A DNA stretch of 64,000 nt from Parcubacteria bacterium C7867-008 (GTDB lineage: Bacteria; Patescibacteria; Paceibacteria; UBA9973; UBA2103), in contig LFCR01000006.1 in NCBI GenBank assembly GCA_001189215.1, positions 1-64,000 of the forward strand. The letters run 5' to 3'. Positions 63,572 to 64,000 of the stretch are shown one piece after another (the stretch's first letter is position 1; every line of letters begins with the position of its first letter). The notes under the pieces were generated by a model. It saw only the letters and a program-made list of their open reading frames with translations. It was not told the origin of the DNA and searched no databases. The translations under genes and the position numbers were made by a program.

Positions 63572-63639
63572 GAGCAGAGTATAGCACCAACTAGGTATTC
63601 AATTCATGAAAAGGTCAAAATGCTAGAATGATACGTATT

Positions 63640-64000
63640 ATGGTCACAACCGAGGAAGAATCTATCTCATTTCCCGCAAAGCTCCGGATTTTCTGGCGTC
63701 ACGTTGGCCAGTATAAAGGCGTTCTCATACTGGTCTCGTTCCTTGGGGTCTTGTCTGCAGTAGCTAATGGTGTGGTTCCGCTTGTGATGGGACGGTTCTT
63801 TGATTCCTTGGTACAGACCAGCCAGGTGACACTTCCTGTGGTAGGTGAAGTAATGAATTGGCAGTTCCTCTTAGGATTGTGGGTGTTCGTGCAACTGGTA
63901 GCAAATACTATTGATTGGCTTATTAGTCAGCAGAGTCGTTCCTTAACAACAACGATTGAAGCACGGTATACCGTGGATGCGTTTAGTCGTCTTCTTAAAC
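63640..64000 (+). CDS. ABC transporter, membrane-domain start (3' truncated)
   Basis: The first 120 residues of an exporter-type ABC protein: a short basic N terminus (FPAKLRIFWRHVGQYK), first helix (VLILVSFLGVLSAVANGVVPLVMGRFFD, described in part) and second helix before 'SQQSRSLTTTIEARYTVDAFSRLL', the coupling pattern of ABC exporter membrane domains. The ATPase lies beyond the window. Substrate unknown. TAGAAT is 10 bases before the ATG. Confidence 0.82.
   Translation, partial: MVTTEEESISFPAKLRIFWRHVGQYKGVLILVSFLGVLSAVANGVVPLVMGRFFDSLVQTSQVTLPVVGEVMNWQFLLGLWVFVQLVANTIDWLISQQSRSLTTTIEARYTVDAFSRLLK

Noticed and set aside
1..64000. CRISPR array, rRNA genes or insertion sequences
   Set aside because: No spaced short repeats, rRNA segments, transposase genes or terminal inverted repeats were seen on either strand.

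Overview
The window looks like a chromosomal piece of a Candidate Phyla Radiation (Patescibacteria) bacterium, most likely of the Parcubacteria type. Reasons: a compact type IV pilus locus of the kind seen in that group (pilM-N-O-P-like-B, a receiver-only regulator, pilT, pilC, tandem pilins, pilD, minor pilins), tRNAs without an encoded CCA end, many small membrane proteins of no known family, tight gene packing, and TGA used as an ordinary stop (so not the recoded Gracilibacteria or Absconditabacteria). The taxon is an inference from gene content; no rRNA is present. No stretch longer than 300 bases lacks a gene.

Layout. 1-10.5 kb: the end of a beta-helix surface protein, a lysozyme-like membrane protein, recG, a cell-wall amidase, a foreign-looking GC-rich RTX gene, malic enzyme, a nudix-doxX-cupredoxin operon, a glycosyltransferase directly behind tRNA-Ser. 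10.5-23.8 kb: the type IV pilus locus, ending in a minor pilin fused to a glycine-rich domain. 23.9-28.4 kb: ligA, gatC, gatA, a membrane protein with a HEPN-like motif and an initiator tRNA. 29.4-39.9 kb: a lipid-related region (cyclopropane synthase, PlsC-like acyltransferase) with a six-gene, nearly gapless operon: SDR, BtaA-like DUF3419 enzyme, UbiA-like protein, rifampin-phosphotransferase-like dikinase, acetyltransferase, CTP-type lipid kinase. 40.0-45.7 kb: three phage-structural-like genes, the first with a Tat-type signal, followed directly by tatC and tatA. 45.8-52.3 kb: a giant repeat protein ending in a dockerin, then two membrane-anchored cohesin-like proteins. 53.3-58.8 kb: a DUF4105 gene plus cyoABCDE (quinol oxidase and haem O synthase) on the minus strand. 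58.9-64 kb: two histidine kinases, a response regulator and the start of an ABC transporter.

How it fits together. Much of the window builds the cell surface: pili with a possible adhesive tip, a Tat-exported phage-like appendage, a cohesin-dockerin surface complex, and an envelope-lipid pathway of unknown product. The bo3-type oxidase suggests the cell can reduce oxygen.

A window-wide signal is transcriptional: about twenty genes on both strands have a -10 box (TATACT, TATAAT or TACAAT) ending 6-8 bases before the start codon, so their mRNAs should begin at the start codon (leaderless). Shine-Dalgarno sites are nearly absent; the one strong case belongs to the GC-rich RTX gene, which looks acquired. 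The most promising candidates for undescribed biology are the DUF3419/UbiA/dikinase operon, the Tat-linked phage-like cassette, and the cohesin-dockerin surface module.
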